Shown piece by piece: positions 25,617-33,532 of a stretch of 57,139 bases of DNA. The notes under the pieces are model-generated. The model searched no databases. It was not told where the DNA came from and saw nothing but the letters and a program-made list of their open reading frames with translations. Position 1 is the stretch's first letter. Each line of letters starts with the position of its first letter. Made by a program: the position numbers and the translations under genes. The DNA is from Lachnospiraceae bacterium (GTDB taxonomy: Bacteria > Bacillota > Clostridia > Lachnospirales > Lachnospiraceae): positions 1 to 57,139 of the forward strand of contig JALESO010000044.1 in NCBI GenBank assembly GCA_022781925.1, written 5' to 3'.

Positions 25617-26342
25617 TTATGCCAGAATATCAGATTCCGCATTTGTCAGATGAACCGTCATCAGGCGGGCTGCCTCTGCGCCCTGCTGATTCTTGATAGC
25701 AATATACGTCTCCTTATGTACATCCAGAATTCTCTGGTAACGCATCTTCTGTTCTGTCTTTTTGCCTTTTGTCAAAATGGAGGATAAGGATTCCCCGATC
25801 ACATTTCTGCAAACCTGCATCATAATGGAGTACATTGCGTTATGGGATGCATCTGCCAGTGCCAGATGGAATTCCAGGTCGCAGGCAATAAACGCTTCCG
25901 GCTCACCCAGAACATTCTCCGAGCGCTGCAGAATCTCTTTCATCTTCTCCAGATCCTCTGTGGTCCGGCGCTCGGAAGCAACTCTTGCGGCCTCACACTC
26001 TGTCAGGCGGCGGAACTCCAGAATCTCTTCAATTTTCATATGCTTCATCTGGATGATCGTTTCCAGAGACTGCACTGCATTGTCCACATTGATCTCCTGC
26101 ACCACGGCTCCGCTGCTGCCGGAATAGATCTTGATATAGCCTTCCCGCTCCAGCATACGCATGGCCTCCCGGATCGTCGGACGGCTGCGGTGCATCATGT
26201 CCATCATTTTTCGTTCAGATGGAAGCCGTTCCCCCGGATGGATCTCTCCATCCAGAATTAACTGCCGGATCTGATTATATATTTCTTCACTCGCCCGTTT
26301 TGTCTGCACAGGCTGTAAATCAATCTGAATTTCGTTTTTCAT
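25617..26342 (-). CDS. FadR-subfamily GntR transcriptional regulator
   Basis: 241 residues. The N-terminal winged helix is typical (SEEIYNQIRQLILDGEIHPGERLPSER, then SRPTIREAMRMLEREGYI). The all-helical FCD ligand domain contains the metal ligands expected for the family (CDLEFHLALADASHN; VHKETY; TVHLTNAE). FadR-group proteins repress genes for lactate, glycolate, gluconate or other organic-acid use until the acid binds. The operator CTGGTCTTACCAG before etfB at 17656 fits its family, so control of the Etf/dehydrogenase operon is a reasonable inference. A dyad with arms TTAAGTA and TACTTAA overlaps a TATAAT box about 35 bases upstream of the start, suggesting autoregulation. Confidence 0.85.
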   Translation of the reverse strand: MKNEIQIDLQPVQTKRASEEIYNQIRQLILDGEIHPGERLPSERKMMDMMHRSRPTIREAMRMLEREGYIKIYSGSSGAVVQEINVDNAVQSLETIIQMKHMKIEEILEFRRLTECEAARVASERRTTEDLEKMKEILQRSENVLGEPEAFIACDLEFHLALADASHNAMYSIMMQVCRNVIGESLSSILTKGKKTEQKMRYQRILDVHKETYIAIKNQQGAEAARLMTVHLTNAESDILA

Positions 26343-26371
26343 AAATACTCACCTTTCCCTGATTACCTTTA

Positions 26372-26393
26372 AGTAATTATACATACTTAACCC
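26372..26393 (-). promoter_or_regulatory. Dyad overlapping the gntR -10 box
   Basis: Arms TTAAGTA and TACTTAA flank eight bases that contain part of TATAAT on the minus strand, upstream of the GntR start at 26342. It is positioned to repress transcription by promoter occlusion. Confidence 0.4.
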
Positions 26394-26434
26394 TGCCTGC
26401 GCAACACCAAAAATTTTTTTGTATAAAGAAAATC

Positions 26435-26457
26435 TGCCCTTTCGAAATGAAAGGGCA
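26435..26457 (-). terminator. Terminator of the ECF S-component gene
   Basis: TGCCCTTTC and GAAAGGGCA arms with a five-base loop, then a T-rich run on the minus strand; 20 bases beyond the stop at 26478. Confidence 0.75.
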
Positions 26458-26477
26458 TTATGTAAACTATCAGATTT

Positions 26478-27023
26478 TTAAGCAACCATACCGGACAGTC
26501 GGCCTGCTACGCCTGATTTTTTCAACAGCATATAAATAACAAATCCGATCACGATGCCTGCGCCGGTCTGGAATGCCAGTGCCGGGATCTCAATAATGGC
26601 TGTGTGGCCGCCATACAGTGCGACTCTTACCAGTGTGTACGCAATGATGTGGAGGATACCGCCGGCTACCGCACCGATCAGGAAAGCACCTTTTCTGTCT
26701 TTCAGGATCTTGTGCATGATCAGGCCCATCACGATTGCCCACATGCATTTGATCAGCAGTGTCGGAACTACCCAGTAAAAATATCCGCCGATGAAATCAG
26801 ATAATCCGCCGCCGATGGCACCTGCGATGGCACCTTTTTTCATGCCAAATAATGCAACGGTCAGTAGGATCATGCAGTCTCCCAGATGCACATAACCACT
26901 GATGGTCGGGATTTTAAAAATATAAGTTCCTAAAAATACCAGGGCAGCCATTGCTGCTGTCACTGTGATATCTACGGTCCGGATCTTCTGTCCGGAATTG
27001 TTTACATTTGTCTGTGCGTTCAT
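26478..27023 (-). CDS. ECF-transporter substrate-binding (S) component
   Basis: 181 residues, ATG 27023 behind GAGAGGAG. Hydrophobic throughout, with about six membrane segments and the features of group II S components: an N-terminal AAMAALVFLGTYIFKIPT, then YVHLGDCMILLTVALFG and FGMKKGAIAGAIGGGLSD. It would capture a vitamin-like compound or other small molecule and use a shared energising module (EcfA/A'/T) encoded elsewhere. It follows the amidohydrolase gene by 105 bases on the same strand, so the imported compound may be related to that enzyme. Specificity cannot be read; no riboswitch was recognised upstream. Confidence 0.8.
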   Translation of the reverse strand: MNAQTNVNNSGQKIRTVDITVTAAMAALVFLGTYIFKIPTISGYVHLGDCMILLTVALFGMKKGAIAGAIGGGLSDFIGGYFYWVVPTLLIKCMWAIVMGLIMHKILKDRKGAFLIGAVAGGILHIIAYTLVRVALYGGHTAIIEIPALAFQTGAGIVIGFVIYMLLKKSGVAGRLSGMVA

Positions 27024-27128
27024 AATTTTTCTCCTCTCATTTACCCCCAAAAGTTATAGTTTTTTATGTTCTCCGTTATACAAATCCAGATAAGAAATAA
27101 ACCTTTCTAAATCGATACTTTTTAAATA

Positions 27129-27887
27129 TTAAATCGTTTTCAACTCCATGAATTTCTTTGCATTGTTATAAAATACATCTTCCAGCTGTGCATCGTTCAG
27201 TCCGCAGGAATATACACGCTGGATCTCCACACTCGGATGATGGAACGGTGAGTCGATACCGAACATCACACGCTCACTGCCTACGGTTTCATAAGCATTT
27301 TTGATCTGACAGCCCATCGGCATTCCGGATACTTCCAGAAACAGATTGTCATATTTGTATGCCATATTCAGACTGCCTTCGATATAAACACCGTGTCCGT
27401 GACCCATGTGGATCATAACAGTCGGTACATGCGGATGCCGCTCTGCCAGCAGACCGATCTGCCACGGCAGTGAAAAAGGCGGATGTCCACAGTGGATAAA
27501 TACCGGTTTCTTGTAAGCCTCTGCGATCTCCATGATCGGATCTACCATCGGTGAATCTGCGGTAAACGCATCAAATAACGGCTGCATCTTCACACCTGCA
27601 AAATTTTCATCCCGCAGATAATGCTCCAGCATATCATACGCTTCCTGTCCCTCATTGGCATTGACCCAGCAGAGCGGAATGATCTTGTCCGGAGCCGCCT
27701 GATAAGCTGTTTTCAGTTCTTCATTCAGATGACATCCTGCCGGACATAAAATTGTTTTTTCAATATTAAACTCTTCCATCTGCTCTGTCAGACGCTGCAG
27801 ATCAAAGTCAATATTAAAAGGACTGCCGAATTTTCCAATATGAGAATGGGCGTCGATCTTTTTAAAATGGTTATAATGATTGTCCAT
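27129..27887 (-). CDS. PF04909-type amidohydrolase (metal-dependent TIM barrel)
   Basis: 252 residues from ATG 27887 (AGAGGTG upstream); a longer start at 27968 has no site. Metal ligands are visible: DAHSHIG (H14, H16), KPVFIHCGHPPF, VMIHMGHGHG and FGIDSPFHHP with the conserved late Asp. The family contains hydrolases and non-oxidative decarboxylases of aromatic acids (2,6-dihydroxybenzoate, 2-amino-3-carboxymuconate semialdehyde). Given its place between three catabolic units, hydrolysis or decarboxylation of a ring-cleavage or phenolic intermediate is plausible but unproven. Likely cotranscribed with the ECF S component. Confidence 0.8.
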   Translation of the reverse strand: MDNHYNHFKKIDAHSHIGKFGSPFNIDFDLQRLTEQMEEFNIEKTILCPAGCHLNEELKTAYQAAPDKIIPLCWVNANEGQEAYDMLEHYLRDENFAGVKMQPLFDAFTADSPMVDPIMEIAEAYKKPVFIHCGHPPFSLPWQIGLLAERHPHVPTVMIHMGHGHGVYIEGSLNMAYKYDNLFLEVSGMPMGCQIKNAYETVGSERVMFGIDSPFHHPSVEIQRVYSCGLNDAQLEDVFYNNAKKFMELKTI

Positions 27888-28262
27888 AACAAACACCTCT
27901 TGTCCCGTAATCACTGTTCTTTGGCTTTTCCATATACATAGCGGAATAAAGTCCGTAAAACAGTACATTACGCATTTTTTGTTATTTGTATTTTCATCGA
28001 TGATTTACTTAATATCTATCTTACCTGTCTATTGGCACTTTTAACACTTCCAGTTTTGGTATTTTTGACCATGCCAGTTTATTATTTACTTATGTACAAT
28101 CTGATTTTTTAAAAGAAGAATCTGGTTTTGCAAATCGATATGATTTCAATGATAAAAACAAACTGCATTTTACAGTAGACAGCCAAACGATAAGTGTGAT
28201 ATGTTAGATGTACTGCGCATATAAGCGCCAAACGAAATAATCTCAACGGGGAGGATATTAAC
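27888..28262. other. 375-bp divergent intergenic region
   Basis: It lies between the amidohydrolase (minus) and TRIC (plus) starts and is AT-rich. A minus-strand TGGCATGGTC resembles half of the sigma-54 promoter at 31592, but no GC follows at the -12 place. TTGACC near 28055 could be a weak plus-strand -35. No small gene or riboswitch is seen. Confidence 0.4.
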
Positions 28263-28907
28263 GTGACAAACTTAATGTCTGTATTTGAGATCATCGGCTC
28301 CATTGCATTTGCAATCTCCGGCAGCATGCTGGCCATCAAAAAAGAAATGGATCTTTTTGGTATACTGATCCTCGGAATCGTAACATCCGTAGGCGGCGGT
28401 GCCATCCGCGACATCGTGATCGGAAACACGCCGCCTGCCATGTTTCAGAATCCGAAGTGTACGGTTATTTCATCGATCACCGCAATTGTGGTGTTCATCA
28501 TCTGGAAGCTTCACAATCGAAATACCATCGCTGAAAAAATCGCCCGCCGTACCGATATCATGTACCATAACCTGCTGTTTCTGTCCGATACCCTCGGACT
28601 GGCAGCATTTACGATCCTCGGCATGGAAGCAACCATCCGTTTTCTGAATACGGATCAGTTTCTGCTGATCGCATTTGTTGGTCTGATCACGGGTGTTGGC
28701 GGCGGAATCCTGCGGGATCTGCTGGCCGGCGAGATTCCATATGTACTGCAGAAGCATATCTATGCCACCGCATGCATTTTCGGTATTATCGGATACTATA
28801 TTCTGTATCATTTTATACCGGAAAGCGCCGCAGCACTGATCGGTTTCTGTCTGGTTCTGATCATCCGTTACCTGGCAAAACATTTCGAGTGGAATCTGCC
28901 AAGATAA
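28263..28907 (+). CDS. TRIC/UPF0126-family membrane channel protein
   Basis: 214 residues from GTG 28263, supported by GGGGAGG eight bases upstream. Seven membrane segments fall in two homologous halves, each with the family signature: VTSVGGGAIRDIVIGNTPP in the first and ITGVGGGILRDLLAGEIP in the second. Prokaryotic TRIC homologues form trimeric potassium-permeable pores; a relative was linked to glycine uptake, so the cargo here is open. Single-gene unit. It converges on the GntP operon with two hairpins and a terminator between them. Confidence 0.85.
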   Translation: MTNLMSVFEIIGSIAFAISGSMLAIKKEMDLFGILILGIVTSVGGGAIRDIVIGNTPPAMFQNPKCTVISSITAIVVFIIWKLHNRNTIAEKIARRTDIMYHNLLFLSDTLGLAAFTILGMEATIRFLNTDQFLLIAFVGLITGVGGGILRDLLAGEIPYVLQKHIYATACIFGIIGYYILYHFIPESAAALIGFCLVLIIRYLAKHFEWNLPR

Positions 28908-28999
28908 TATGACTGACATAACCAGTTGAAGAATTTACAGTGATTTAAAAATGGCCGCATTTTCTGATGATCTTTTATCGTTAGCACGAAGTGCTTTTG

Positions 29000-29033
29000 T
29001 TTGACAGGAAATTCATCATAATTTCCTGTCAAA
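29000..29033. repeat. Perfect 14-bp hairpin
   Basis: TTTGACAGGAAATT and AATTTCCTGTCAAA with a six-base loop. A shorter AGCAC/GTGCT stem with a T-run stands just before it and may end the TRIC transcript. Confidence 0.6.
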
Positions 29034-29038
29034 TGAAA

Positions 29039-29109
29039 AAGATGTCCAGCATCCAACAAACGATTCTGAATGAATGTTTCATTGGATGCTGGGCATCTTT
29101 TCTTATTTT
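29039..29109. terminator. Long bidirectional terminator between TRIC and GntP genes
   Basis: AAGATGTCCAGCATCCAA pairs with TTGGATGCTGGGCATCTT (18 bp, one G-U), loop about 35 bases, T-run on the plus strand and an A/T-rich tail on the minus strand. Confidence 0.8.
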
Positions 29110-29160
29110 AAGGATTTGGGTCAGGTATAAAAAGTATTTTTTTAAGAGGTCTCTTATTTT

Positions 29161-30516
29161 TTATGCTAAACCTGGAAATGCAACAAGCAGTAACGTTGCT
29201 ACAATTGCACCCACAATCGGGAAGAATACGGATGCCAGAAACATTGGCAGATATCCTTCTTTGTGCTTAATATTGCAAAGTCCTAACGCTACAACAATCA
29301 TACCATTCCACGGCAGTGTTTCAAATGTAATGCAGGCCGTGGAGCAGATACGGTGTACCGCTGCCGGATCAGCCACGATTCCAAGGACTCCCGGCTGTGA
29401 GATCAGGCTTGCTGCAAAAATCGGAATGATGATACTCAATCCGGCTGGTGGAGAACTTGTAAGTGCCACCAGGATAAATACAGAAATCAGTACGATCAGG
29501 TACGGATGGATCGGAAGTCCCATCAGTCCATCTGCCAGATTTGTAAATGCCGGTGTAACTGCTACTACTGCAGCCAGACCACCGATAACACTGATCTCGA
29601 TCAGGGCTTTTGTAGAAGATACTGCTCCCTGTCCCAGTACAGCTACAATCTGCTGGCCGAGACTTGCGCCCTGCTGTGGCTCGATATTTTTTCCCATAAG
29701 GATAATGCAGAGTACGATTCCCCCTGATAATGCATATGCAATATTTGCACCCACAATGGTATACAGTACAAATACTAAGATCAGAGGAAGTAATGCAACG
29801 ATAACATTCGGAAGTTTTCTGTCACCTTCAAAATCAGGCACTGCTTCCATATTTCCATAATCAAATGTCTCTCCACGGCGTACCGCACGAATGATCATAG
29901 TTGAAATCATAAACCATGCGCCGACTTCTACAATGATAAATGCAACAATACCCGGTACTGCACCTGCCGTAGACGGTGTACCCAGGATTGCGGATGGCAA
30001 TACATTGTGAACCGTTGGAGAACCCGGGCATGCGCCAACTCCGGTTGCACAGAGCAGCATTCCAGGAATATATTTTCGCGGCAGATTCAGTCTGCGGAAC
30101 ATCGTTACGATAATCGGAAATGTCGTAAACATTACGATAAAACTGTCAATACCGCCAAACTGGAACAGGCAGGACACTGCGATCAGTACCGCGCAGGCCA
30201 CTCTGATTTTCTTTTCTCCCTCAGCCTTATCCACAAAAGCTTTGATAAATGTATTTGCAATGGAAACAGCAGCTCCTGTTTCTGTATATAATTTTCCTAA
30301 AATAGTCCCCAGCAGAATCAGCATAAATAATGCTGTAATAATATTACATACTCCTGCCACATATGTATTCGTGATAGATTCAGTCAGATTCAGCCCATTG
30401 AATAATGCTACTACAACAACGGAAAAAATGGATACAATGATTGTAGACCAGTTTTTCATTGTCAGGAAAAGCAGCAATACAAAGGCCAGAATAATACCAA
30501 TAATTCCTATTGCCAT
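29161..30516 (-). CDS. GntP-family organic-acid permease
   Basis: 451 residues, about 12 hydrophobic segments. GntP features include LGTILGKLYTETGAAVSIANTFI, FQFGGIDSFIVMFTTFPI, GVGACPGSPTVHNVLPSA and ALTSSPPAGLSIIIPIFAASL. The family imports gluconate and related hydroxy or aliphatic acids with protons. It follows the second DAPG-hydrolase-like gene by 196 bases on the same strand and probably shares its sigma-54 promoter; a hairpin lies in the gap. In this setting it may import the organic acid that feeds the unit or exchange a cleavage product (inference). Confidence 0.85.
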   Translation of the reverse strand: MAIGIIGIILAFVLLLFLTMKNWSTIIVSIFSVVVVALFNGLNLTESITNTYVAGVCNIITALFMLILLGTILGKLYTETGAAVSIANTFIKAFVDKAEGEKKIRVACAVLIAVSCLFQFGGIDSFIVMFTTFPIIVTMFRRLNLPRKYIPGMLLCATGVGACPGSPTVHNVLPSAILGTPSTAGAVPGIVAFIIVEVGAWFMISTMIIRAVRRGETFDYGNMEAVPDFEGDRKLPNVIVALLPLILVFVLYTIVGANIAYALSGGIVLCIILMGKNIEPQQGASLGQQIVAVLGQGAVSSTKALIEISVIGGLAAVVAVTPAFTNLADGLMGLPIHPYLIVLISVFILVALTSSPPAGLSIIIPIFAASLISQPGVLGIVADPAAVHRICSTACITFETLPWNGMIVVALGLCNIKHKEGYLPMFLASVFFPIVGAIVATLLLVAFPGLA

Positions 30517-30552
30517 AACATATCTCCCTTACTCTTCTTTTGAAGTAATGGA

Positions 30553-30587
30553 GTAATGCATTACCTGGTTATCAGATAACGCATTAC
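30553..30587 (-). promoter_or_regulatory. Dyad upstream of the GntP gene
   Basis: A 12-bp perfect palindrome GTAATGCATTAC (30553-30564) is followed by GTTATCAGATAAC and a GCATTAC repeat. It ends about 36 bases before the permease start. No T-run follows, so an operator or mRNA-processing hairpin fits better than a terminator. Confidence 0.4.
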
Positions 30588-30712
30588 CCCTTCTTCATTT
30601 GTATCAGAAAACAGATACTCTATTAAGCTTCCCTTAATTTTTTACAGCTCACTCCATACAGAAATGAGTATCCTGATTTTGACTGAAACAAATGCTCTTT
30701 TCTGAATATTTT

Positions 30713-31525
30713 TTACTGGATTCCTAATTTCTCCAGAATCGGTTTGGAATTATCTTCTTTGTATTTCCATTTGTAATCTCCGATTTTTTCAACTGTCAGA
30801 TCATAGTATACGTTCTGTGTCGGGTCTGGATGATCTTTCCATACATCATACAGTTTTGGAAGGAATTTCGGCCACCAGGATAACTCATACTCGCCATGTT
30901 CAAAGGTATTCATATCGCCTTTTTTGTGTGGAAACTCGTCCGGGCGAATGATTTTTTTAGTCTGTTCCAGTGTCTCTGTCGCACATACCATACGATGTAC
31001 ACAGCCACCTTCTACATCTTCCCACATATGTGCAAGAATCATCCATGTATGTCCGTTTTCATCCATCTGTCCTTCCAGAATGCAGTGCTCCAGACACTGA
31101 TCAAATGGGAAAATATCCATATCATAACGGTTGTAAAGAAGCATTCCGAATCCGTCACCTGCTGCCACTTCCAGATCCAGGATCTGATCCTCTGACATAT
31201 TCTCAAGACTGGTATGTTTGGAATTGGTAAATCCATACTGCCACGGCTCCCGGATCCACTGGAATCTCTTATGGGAACCTGGTGCCCAGAGGAAATAACC
31301 TTTCTCCATATTACACCAGAACCAGTCAATCATCTTGGAAGTTACTCCTGGAAGGAAATGTTCTCCTTCAATACAGATTACCCAGTCTTTGTAATCCGGG
31401 TTCATGTTGAATTCCGGATATCCGGTCGGGCGCTCTAATCTCTCCCACTTCGGATATGGTACCTTAAACTGACCAAAAGGTCTGCTTGACTGTCCACCAG
31501 TTGCTACATACTTATCAAATTCCAT
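30713..31525 (-). CDS. Second DAPG/phloretin-hydrolase-family enzyme (divergent member)
   Basis: 270 residues; AAAGGAGG before ATG 31525. The core FLPGVTSKMIDWFWCNMEKG, then FLWAPGSHKRFQW, lines up with GVTPEMFDWFFAWHGLD and YKIWNPEDHY of the enzyme at 5014-5838. Candidate metal ligands are H85, E108 or E112, H210 and E214, again ending in an H-x3-E pair (HGEYE) followed by a similar FLPKLY tail. Much of the remainder differs, so a different substrate is likely. It is the first gene behind a sigma-54 promoter at 31592-31607 and is divergent from its probable activator, followed by the GntP permease. Cytosolic hydrolase; exact bond cleaved unknown. Confidence 0.75.
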   Translation of the reverse strand: MEFDKYVATGGQSSRPFGQFKVPYPKWERLERPTGYPEFNMNPDYKDWVICIEGEHFLPGVTSKMIDWFWCNMEKGYFLWAPGSHKRFQWIREPWQYGFTNSKHTSLENMSEDQILDLEVAAGDGFGMLLYNRYDMDIFPFDQCLEHCILEGQMDENGHTWMILAHMWEDVEGGCVHRMVCATETLEQTKKIIRPDEFPHKKGDMNTFEHGEYELSWWPKFLPKLYDVWKDHPDPTQNVYYDLTVEKIGDYKWKYKEDNSKPILEKLGIQ

Positions 31526-31591
31526 GATAATGTCCTCCTTTAATCTTTTTCTTTTTATTTTGCTTAATTGATTTATGGTAACCTAATATAT

Positions 31592-31607
31592 AGCAAAGAC
31601 CGTGCCA
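31592..31607 (-). promoter_or_regulatory. Sigma-54 (-24/-12) promoter of hydrolase-permease operon
   Basis: On the minus strand TGGCACGGTCTTTGCT: GG and GC are separated by ten bases, matching the consensus TGGCAC-N5-TTGC exactly. Predicted start near 31581, about 56 bases before the ATG at 31525. The divergent gene encodes a sigma-54 activator. Confidence 0.88.
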
Positions 31608-31707
31608 GTTTTTTACACCCACCCTTTTGTTTTTTTGTCCAAAAACGGATATTTTTCCGCTGTTTTATGGTCTTTTCCCATGGATTTCTTGTTTTTCTCT
31701 TTTTGAT

Positions 31708-31840
31708 CGGTGTATTTATACACCGTTTTTTCTCCATTTTTATCAAATTGGTGTAGAAAAGCACCATTTTTATTTGTTTCAGAAACTGTTTTCCGTATTT
31801 TTCTTGCACCATTCATTAAATTGGTGTATTATTACACCAA
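31708..31840. promoter_or_regulatory. Three activator sites for the sigma-54 enhancer-binding protein
   Basis: Sites with GGTG-N8-CACC: CGGTGTATTTATACACCG (31708-31725), TGGTGTAGAAAAGCACCA (31749-31766) and TTGGTGTATTATTACACCAA (31821-31840). Centres are 41 and 73-74 bases apart, about whole helical turns, and 100-250 bases upstream of the sigma-54 promoter as expected for enhancers. The third lies just before the activator ribosome site and may also give autoregulation. Confidence 0.8.
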
Positions 31841-31854
31841 ACAGGAGGTTTTTC

Positions 31855-33393
31855 ATGAAACAAACGTCTAATTTGGAAAAAATATTACAAACTTTTCAAA
31901 CTTTAATAAAAAATCATCCAGATTTACTGTCATCCCCCATTGGTTCCCAGATGCAAACCCAGATTGATCAGCTGAATTTCTTTCATCTGGAAAATATCGG
32001 GGATCAGATCAACATCGGCCTGTTTATCTGTGATACGGAAGGAACCGTCCTCTACATTAATCAGGAAAACGAAAAACTGGTAGGCTTAAAATACGAAACA
32101 GTTGTCGGGAAAAATTATAAAGAACTTTCCAGCGATCATCAGATTGGCAATGTTATCATTGAATATGTACTGAAACATCAGATTCCCTATTCATCCATTG
32201 CCTATTCCGCACTCACCGGCACACAGCTTTTAGAAACCGGCTCCCCGCTGTTTAATCAGGATCATGAACTGGCAGGCGTCATTGTACTGGATCAGGATAT
32301 CAGTGAAACCATGACGCTTGCAGAAAATCTGCGTGCTTCTGAATCACAGATTGCACACTATCAGAAAGTGGTAAATCAGAATTCGCTTATTATTGAACAG
32401 TTAAACCAGCAGAATATCATTCCCCAGAAGAATTTCTCTGACTGGGCGGAAGTGCACAGTCCTGCGATCACCAAAACATATGCCATGGCATTTCAGGCAG
32501 CTCAGACAGACGTTACGACACTTCTTACGGGCGAAACCGGAACCGGAAAGGAAGTATTTGCCAATTATATTTTTGAACACAGCACAAGAAATAAGAAGCC
32601 ATTCATCAAAGTAAACTGCGCCGCCATTCCGGAACATCTGCTGGAAAGTGAACTTTTCGGATATGTCAAAGGTGCCTTTACCGGTGCAAATGCCAGCGGA
32701 AAAGTCGGTATGTTTGAACTTGCCAACAACGGGACACTTTTTTTAGATGAAATCGGTGAACTCCCACTGGATTTTCAGGCAAAACTTCTGCGTGCATTAC
32801 AGCAGAAAGAAATCACCCGTATCGGTGATACCAAATCCATCAAACTGGACATTCGCATTATTGCAGCCACAAACCGCAATCTTGGCGAAATGGTACAAAA
32901 TGGAACATTCCGTGGAGATTTATATTATCGTTTATACATTTTTCCGATTTCGATTCCTGCTCTTCGGGAACGTGTGGAAGATATTCCAACGCTATGCCAT
33001 CATTTTCTGACTATTTTTAATCGAAAATATAATAAAAATATTATTCTGGCTCAGGATACCATTGACGGGCTCTGCCGTTACCAGTGGCCCGGTAATATTC
33101 GTGAACTGGAAAATCTGATTGAGCGCTGGGTGGTGATCTATGAACCGTACACCACCATCCGCTGGGATATGGTCATCGGATATTTCTCTGAATTTTCGGA
33201 GGAAACACAGCATTCTCACTTTGAAGGACACACGCTCAAAGAACTTGTCTGTGAATATGAAAAAGAAATTCTGGAATGGGGTTATCAAAAATATGGTTCC
33301 ACCAGAGCCCTGGCAAAAACGCTGGGAGTTGATCATTCGACGATTGTCCGAAAAGCTCAGGCTCTGAATTGTAAACTTCAGAAAAATTCCTGA
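31855..33393 (+). CDS. PAS-domain sigma-54-dependent enhancer-binding activator
   Basis: 512 residues from ATG 31855 (AGGAGG six bases upstream); the frame is open further upstream but lacks a site. N-terminal PAS sensor about residues 45-160 (INIGLFICDTEGTVLYINQ). AAA+ domain with Walker A GETGTGK (226-232), the sigma-54 contact loop GAFTGA (273-278), Walker B TLFLDEIGELP and the arginine-finger region GDLYYRL. C-terminal Fis-type helix-turn-helix (STRALAKTLGVDHSTIVRKAQAL). No phosphorylation receiver is present, so a small ligand probably binds PAS. It should open the divergent sigma-54 promoter for the hydrolase/GntP operon from the three operators between them. Confidence 0.9.
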   Translation: MKQTSNLEKILQTFQTLIKNHPDLLSSPIGSQMQTQIDQLNFFHLENIGDQINIGLFICDTEGTVLYINQENEKLVGLKYETVVGKNYKELSSDHQIGNVIIEYVLKHQIPYSSIAYSALTGTQLLETGSPLFNQDHELAGVIVLDQDISETMTLAENLRASESQIAHYQKVVNQNSLIIEQLNQQNIIPQKNFSDWAEVHSPAITKTYAMAFQAAQTDVTTLLTGETGTGKEVFANYIFEHSTRNKKPFIKVNCAAIPEHLLESELFGYVKGAFTGANASGKVGMFELANNGTLFLDEIGELPLDFQAKLLRALQQKEITRIGDTKSIKLDIRIIAATNRNLGEMVQNGTFRGDLYYRLYIFPISIPALRERVEDIPTLCHHFLTIFNRKYNKNIILAQDTIDGLCRYQWPGNIRELENLIERWVVIYEPYTTIRWDMVIGYFSEFSEETQHSHFEGHTLKELVCEYEKEILEWGYQKYGSTRALAKTLGVDHSTIVRKAQALNCKLQKNS

Positions 33394-33428
33394 TTTTCGT
33401 ATATTGACAGAAAATATATGTATTAAAA

Positions 33429-33493
33429 AGAATACTGGCTGTTTTTTCTTGTGCGCTAACAATCGCTTCACAGGAAAAAACAGCCAGTATTCT
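33429..33493. repeat. Conserved-loop hairpin, copy 1 (terminator of HipA-like gene)
   Basis: A 21-bp perfect stem (AAGAATACTGGC... with its complement) closes on a loop containing TGTGCGCTAACAATCGCTTC. It follows the HipA-like stop and the sigma-54 activator stop, so it can end both transcripts. The loop is nearly identical to that of the hairpin at 35007-35070 although the stems differ. Confidence 0.75.
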
Positions 33494-33532
33494 TTATTTA
33501 CGCTGTGTACCATATTCTATTCGTACTATAAA

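Noticed and set aside
28040..28080. Possible sigma-54 promoter before the amidohydrolase
   Set aside because: TGGCATGGTC resembles the -24 half of the promoter at 31592, but the -12 GC is missing (AAAAATA follows).
28975..29000. Third copy of the conserved-loop hairpin
   Set aside because: GTGCTAACGAT on the minus strand resembles part of the loop, but several bases differ and no matching long stem encloses it.
30553..30587. Terminator between the second hydrolase and the GntP gene
   Set aside because: The dyad has no T-run on the minus strand, so readthrough into the permease gene is more likely than termination.
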